From the NCBI GenBank assembly GCA_025200525.1, contig CM045762.1, positions 89,966,717 to 90,030,716 on the forward strand: a stretch of DNA of 64,000 nt. Direction: 5' to 3'. The notes under the pieces were generated by a model. The model saw only the letters and a list, made by a program, of their open reading frames with translations, searched no databases and had not been told where the DNA came from. This DNA is from Camellia lanceoleosa (taxonomy: Eukaryota; Streptophyta; Magnoliopsida; Ericales; Theaceae). Below are positions 60,851 through 64,000 of this stretch, piece after piece; positions within the stretch are counted from its first letter, which is position 1, and each line of letters begins with the position of its first letter. A program made the translations under genes and the position numbers.

Positions 60851-62885
60851 GTATGCTATTACCGTGCCAGATCTTGTACCAGCTCCTTCTATAGTGAGAG
60901 GTACCTTCTTTTTTTGCAATTCAGTTGCTAATGTGTTGATTGATATGGGTGCATCCCATTCATTTATCTCGTCTGCATTTGCATCGATTTTGGGGTTAGA
61001 GTTGACTTGGTTAGCATCTCCTCTTTGTGTAGAGTCACCTATTGGTGGTGAGATTGTTTTGAAGCAGGGGTGTCGAGGTTGTGACATTGAGATTGCCAGT
61101 GGCCGACTTTTTTTTGCATTTGTGTTGATTGACATGTCTAGTTTTGATATTATTTTAGGTATGGACTGGTTGTCATCATATCGAGTTGCCATAGATTGTT
61201 ACCATCAGAGGGTTACTGTATATACCTTGAGCGGTGTTTTATTTCTTAGGAGACCAGGTTAATAGAGTCTTATCATTGGTGTATGATCCGTGTGGGCGGA
61301 ATGAACGTAGTTGCCTTCTTGCCAACTTCTTAAGTAGGGAGTGTGATGAAGTTCGAGTTGAGTTGCCAAGGGTGATTTGTGAATACCCGGACACTTTTCC
61401 TGAGGATCTTACTAGTTTACCACCTTATCGAAAGATCAAGTTCTCTATTAATTTAGTGTCTGGCATGACCCCGATTTCTATGGCACTGTATAGATTTGCA
61501 CCTGCCGATTTGAGTGAGTTAAAGATTCAACTCCAAGAGTTGTTAGATAAGGGTTTTATTCGCCTTAGTACTTCACCGTGGAAAGCACCTACTCTTTTTG
61601 CCAAAAAGAAAGATAGTGCGTTACGACTTTGTATAGATTATCGAAAGTTGAACCAGGTAACTGTTAAGAACAAGTACCTAATGTCTCGTATAGATGATTT
61701 GTTTGATCAGTTAAAAAGGTCTTATTATTTCTGTAAGATAAAGCTGAGATCGTGGTATCACTAGTTGAGAGTAAGGGAGGAGGATATCTAGAAGACAGCA
61801 TTTCGTATGCAGTATGGCCATTATGAGTTCCTAGTGATGCCTTTTGGGCTAACCAATGCACCATCTGTGATTATGGATTTGATGGACCGGATCTTCCATG
61901 AGTTCCTATACTGTTTTGTGGTCGTCTTTGTAGATGACATCTTGATTTACTCACCCTCTGAGGAGGAGAACGAGGAACACTTACGAGTGGTGCTTGAGTT
62001 TCTTAGAGACCACAAACTATAAGCTAAGTTTGGGAAATGTGAATTTTGACTGAGGGAAGTTAAGTTCTTAGGCCATGTGGTATTTAGGGAAGGGGTGACT
62101 GTAGATTCATCCAAGATTGATGCAGTGCAAGATTGGGAACAACCTAAGAATGCTTTTGAGATCCGTAGTTTCTTGGGGTTGGTCAGGCATTACCGGGCTT
62201 AGAAAGATTTCTAGATTAGCTTCACCATTAACTAGATTGATGAGGAAGGGAGTTAAGTTTATGGAATGAGGCTTGTGAGATGTCTTTTCAAGAGCTTAAG
62301 GTTAGACTTACCACTTCGCCTAGTATTGATTACTCGATAGGGGTTTGGGCTATTCAAAGGTACTATGATGCCTCACGGGAAGGGTTTGGCTGTGTTTTGA
62401 TGCAAGAGGGGAAAGTAGTAGCCTATGGCTCGCGACAGTTAAAAACACATGAGAGAAACTACCCTACTCATGACCTAGAGTTAGCGACGGTGATCTTTGC
62501 CTTAAAGATTTGGAGGTATTTTCTGTATGGTGAGACATTTGAAGTGTTTTCTGATCATGAGAGTCTAAAATATCTGTTTACACAAAAAGACTTAAATCTG
62601 AGGCAAAGGACGTGGATGGAGTTCATAGAGGATTATGACTTTGAGTTACGTTATCATCCGGGGAAGGCCAATGTTGTAGCCGATGCTTTGAGTAGGAAAT
62701 CAACTGGCAGTGTAGCTTGTATAGCCATTCGGGAATGGGAAATGTTGGGTGCTATTGGTGAGTTTGACTTGCATCTTGGAGAGTTTGTTGAGTCGGTATC
62801 CTTGTTTTTAGTAGTTGCACAACCTACACTTGTGAACCAAGGGATAGAAGCACAAAAGGGTGACTTTGAGGTAGAATCTCTCTAG
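60851..62885 (+). pseudogene. gypsy-1 protease / RT / RNase H pseudogene (copy 2)
   Basis: The protease frame (60860-61262) retains Trp at 61167-61169 where copy 1 has a stop. The RT frame is open from 61234 to 61764 and again 61807-62022 with the FVDDIL motif (about 61927-61944). RNase H is at about 62360-62700. It is broken by shared stops (61762, 62020, 62048) and by private damage at 62195-62340, where copy 1 reads better. Neither copy is functional. Confidence 0.85.
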
Positions 62886-63004
62886 GAGAAGATCTCCAGT
62901 GGGAAGGTAGAAAGAGGTTTGAACGTGTACTCCAACTCGAGTGTTAGATACCTTGACTGTCTCTTCTTGCCGGAGTCTTGCTGAGAGGAAGTACTCCCAG
63001 AGTT

Positions 63005-64000
63005 TCACCATTCATGCCTTGCGGTGCACTCAGGAGGCACAAAGATGTATCACGACCTTAGCTGCCAGTTTTGGTAAAGGGGAATGAAGAAGGATGTGGC
63101 TATGTTTGTGTCAAGATGCCTTACTTGTCAACAAGTGAAGGCCGAACATCAGAGGCCAGCGGATTTTTTGCAACCCTTGCCTGTAGCCGAGTGAAAGTGG
63201 GAGCATTTTACGATGGATTTTGTTGTGGGTCTTCCGAGGACTCAATGGGGTAGTGATGTAATTTAGGTGGTAGTTGATCGGTTGACTAAGTCGGCACACT
63301 TTATACCTATGCATGTGAGTGACTCGGTAGATCATCTTGCCGACCTCTATATTAGGGACATAGTGAGATTGGACAGAGTTCCTGTGATGATTGTCCTGGA
63401 TAGAGATCCGCATTTCACAGCTCGGTTATGGTAATGCCTATAGAGTGCCTTGGGCATGAGATTGACTTTTGTGTCACAAGATCATCCTTAGACTGACGAG
63501 CAGTCCTAGCGTACTATTTAGATATTTGAGGATATGCTTCGGGGATGTGTTCTTGACTTTAAGGGGTCATGGGAGAGACATTTGCCCTTAGTGTAGTTTG
63601 CCTAAAACAACAGCTTCCAATCGAGTATTGGCATGGCACCGTTTGAGGCCTTGTATGGTCGATCATATAGATCCCCTATGTGTTATGTCGAGGTGGGTGA
63701 TGCATCTATGTTGAGTCTAGAGTTAGTTCAGGAAACGACGAAGAAAGTTACACTTACTCGTAAGAGGTTGGCTACTGCCCAGAGTTGCCAGAAAAGTTAT
63801 GCTGATCGTAGGAGAAGATCCTTGTCTTTTGAGATGGAAGACCATGTCTTCTTGAAGATATCACCTAGGAGGGGTTTGATGAGGTTTAGAAAGAATAAGA
63901 AGTTGTCCCATCGATTCATTAGGCCTTTTGAAATCCTTGAGTAGATTTGAGAGATAGCTTATCGTTTGGCCTTGCCGCCATAGCTTTCCAGGGTTCATGA
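63005..64000 (+). pseudogene. gypsy-1 integrase (copy 2, cut by window edge)
   Basis: Same zinc-binding, core and C-terminal motifs as 13150-14140 with the same TAG/TGA stops. The window ends before the chromodomain-like segment. Confidence 0.8.

Larger units (their letters stand above)
49894..64000 (+). repeat. Copy 2 of the duplicated block
   Basis: Homology to position 1 starts at 49894, inside the 3' half of an LTR that continues leftward to 48976. The copy-1 counterpart of that LTR would lie left of the window. By eye the copies agree over long runs, with differences bunched in short clusters, for example 54725-54800, 57420-57700, 60765-60870 and 62195-62365. The window ends inside gypsy-1 at the point matching 14142, so the 3' LTR of this copy is not seen. 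Confidence 0.95.

Noticed and set aside
1..64000. A hidden novel defence or biosynthetic system
   Set aside because: Apart from one methyltransferase, every coding trace is a fragment of a known transposon class. No cluster of unknown intact genes exists in the window.

Overview
The window is plant nuclear DNA, most likely from an angiosperm and probably a eudicot. It is AT-rich and dominated by decayed retrotransposons (Ty3/gypsy, LINE) and Mutator-like DNA transposons, with one ordinary plant gene: a two-exon type I O-methyltransferase with GT-AG splice sites. I see no rRNA, tRNA, CRISPR array or bacterial-style operon. A run of exactly 100 N (32297-32396) marks a scaffold gap, so order and distance across it are not certain.

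Layout. (1) 1-14142 and 49894-64000 are two near-identical direct copies of one block at least 14.1 kb long, offset by about 49.85-49.89 kb. Each copy holds, in order: an LTR end; a long-TIR MITE; a reversed LTR fragment; a FAR1/MULE transposase pseudogene (minus strand); a 5'-truncated LINE; and a Ty3/gypsy chromovirus-like element (gypsy-1) with LTR, primer-binding site and gag-pol pseudogene. Copy 1 continues past the shared part into a polypurine tract and a truncated 3' LTR that ends at 15577 in a palindrome. (2) 16279-21945 (minus) is the O-methyltransferase gene. It encodes 355 residues in two exons split by a 4.6 kb intron, which carries a 1.07 kb TIR element with target-site duplication and a tandem duplication of about 1.3 kb. 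(3) 22690-29170 holds a second LINE, a third copy of the block's MITE, two small MITEs with TTA/TAA target duplications, a foldback element and a MuDR-type MULE fragment. (4) 29640-35567 is the remains of a large gypsy-type element around the N gap, ending in a 26-unit tandem array just before a polypurine tract and a 3.8 kb LTR (35568 to about 39390). (5) 40311-50499 is a three-level nest. A gypsy LTR (LTR-X) is split by a solo LTR of the 3.8 kb family (41723-48970, 5-bp target duplication). That solo LTR is split in turn by a deleted gypsy element on the minus strand (43477-46881, 6-bp target duplication).

How it fits together. Only the O-methyltransferase looks able to make a protein. Every transposon reading frame is broken, and in gypsy-1 most stops sit where cytosine deamination of CAG, TGG or CGA codons would put them. 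Nearly all of these lesions are shared by both block copies, so decay came before duplication. The two gypsy-1 LTRs differ far more from each other than the two blocks do, so the duplication is recent or is an assembly artefact. Many differences between the blocks cluster at CAG/CTG/CCG, which suggests residual consensus error at methylated plant cytosines. I found no convincing new enzymatic or defence system. The most interesting items are the duplicated block and its error pattern, the retroelement-borne satellite, the CTCGAG array inside the gypsy LTRs, and the palindrome at the LTR/gene junction.
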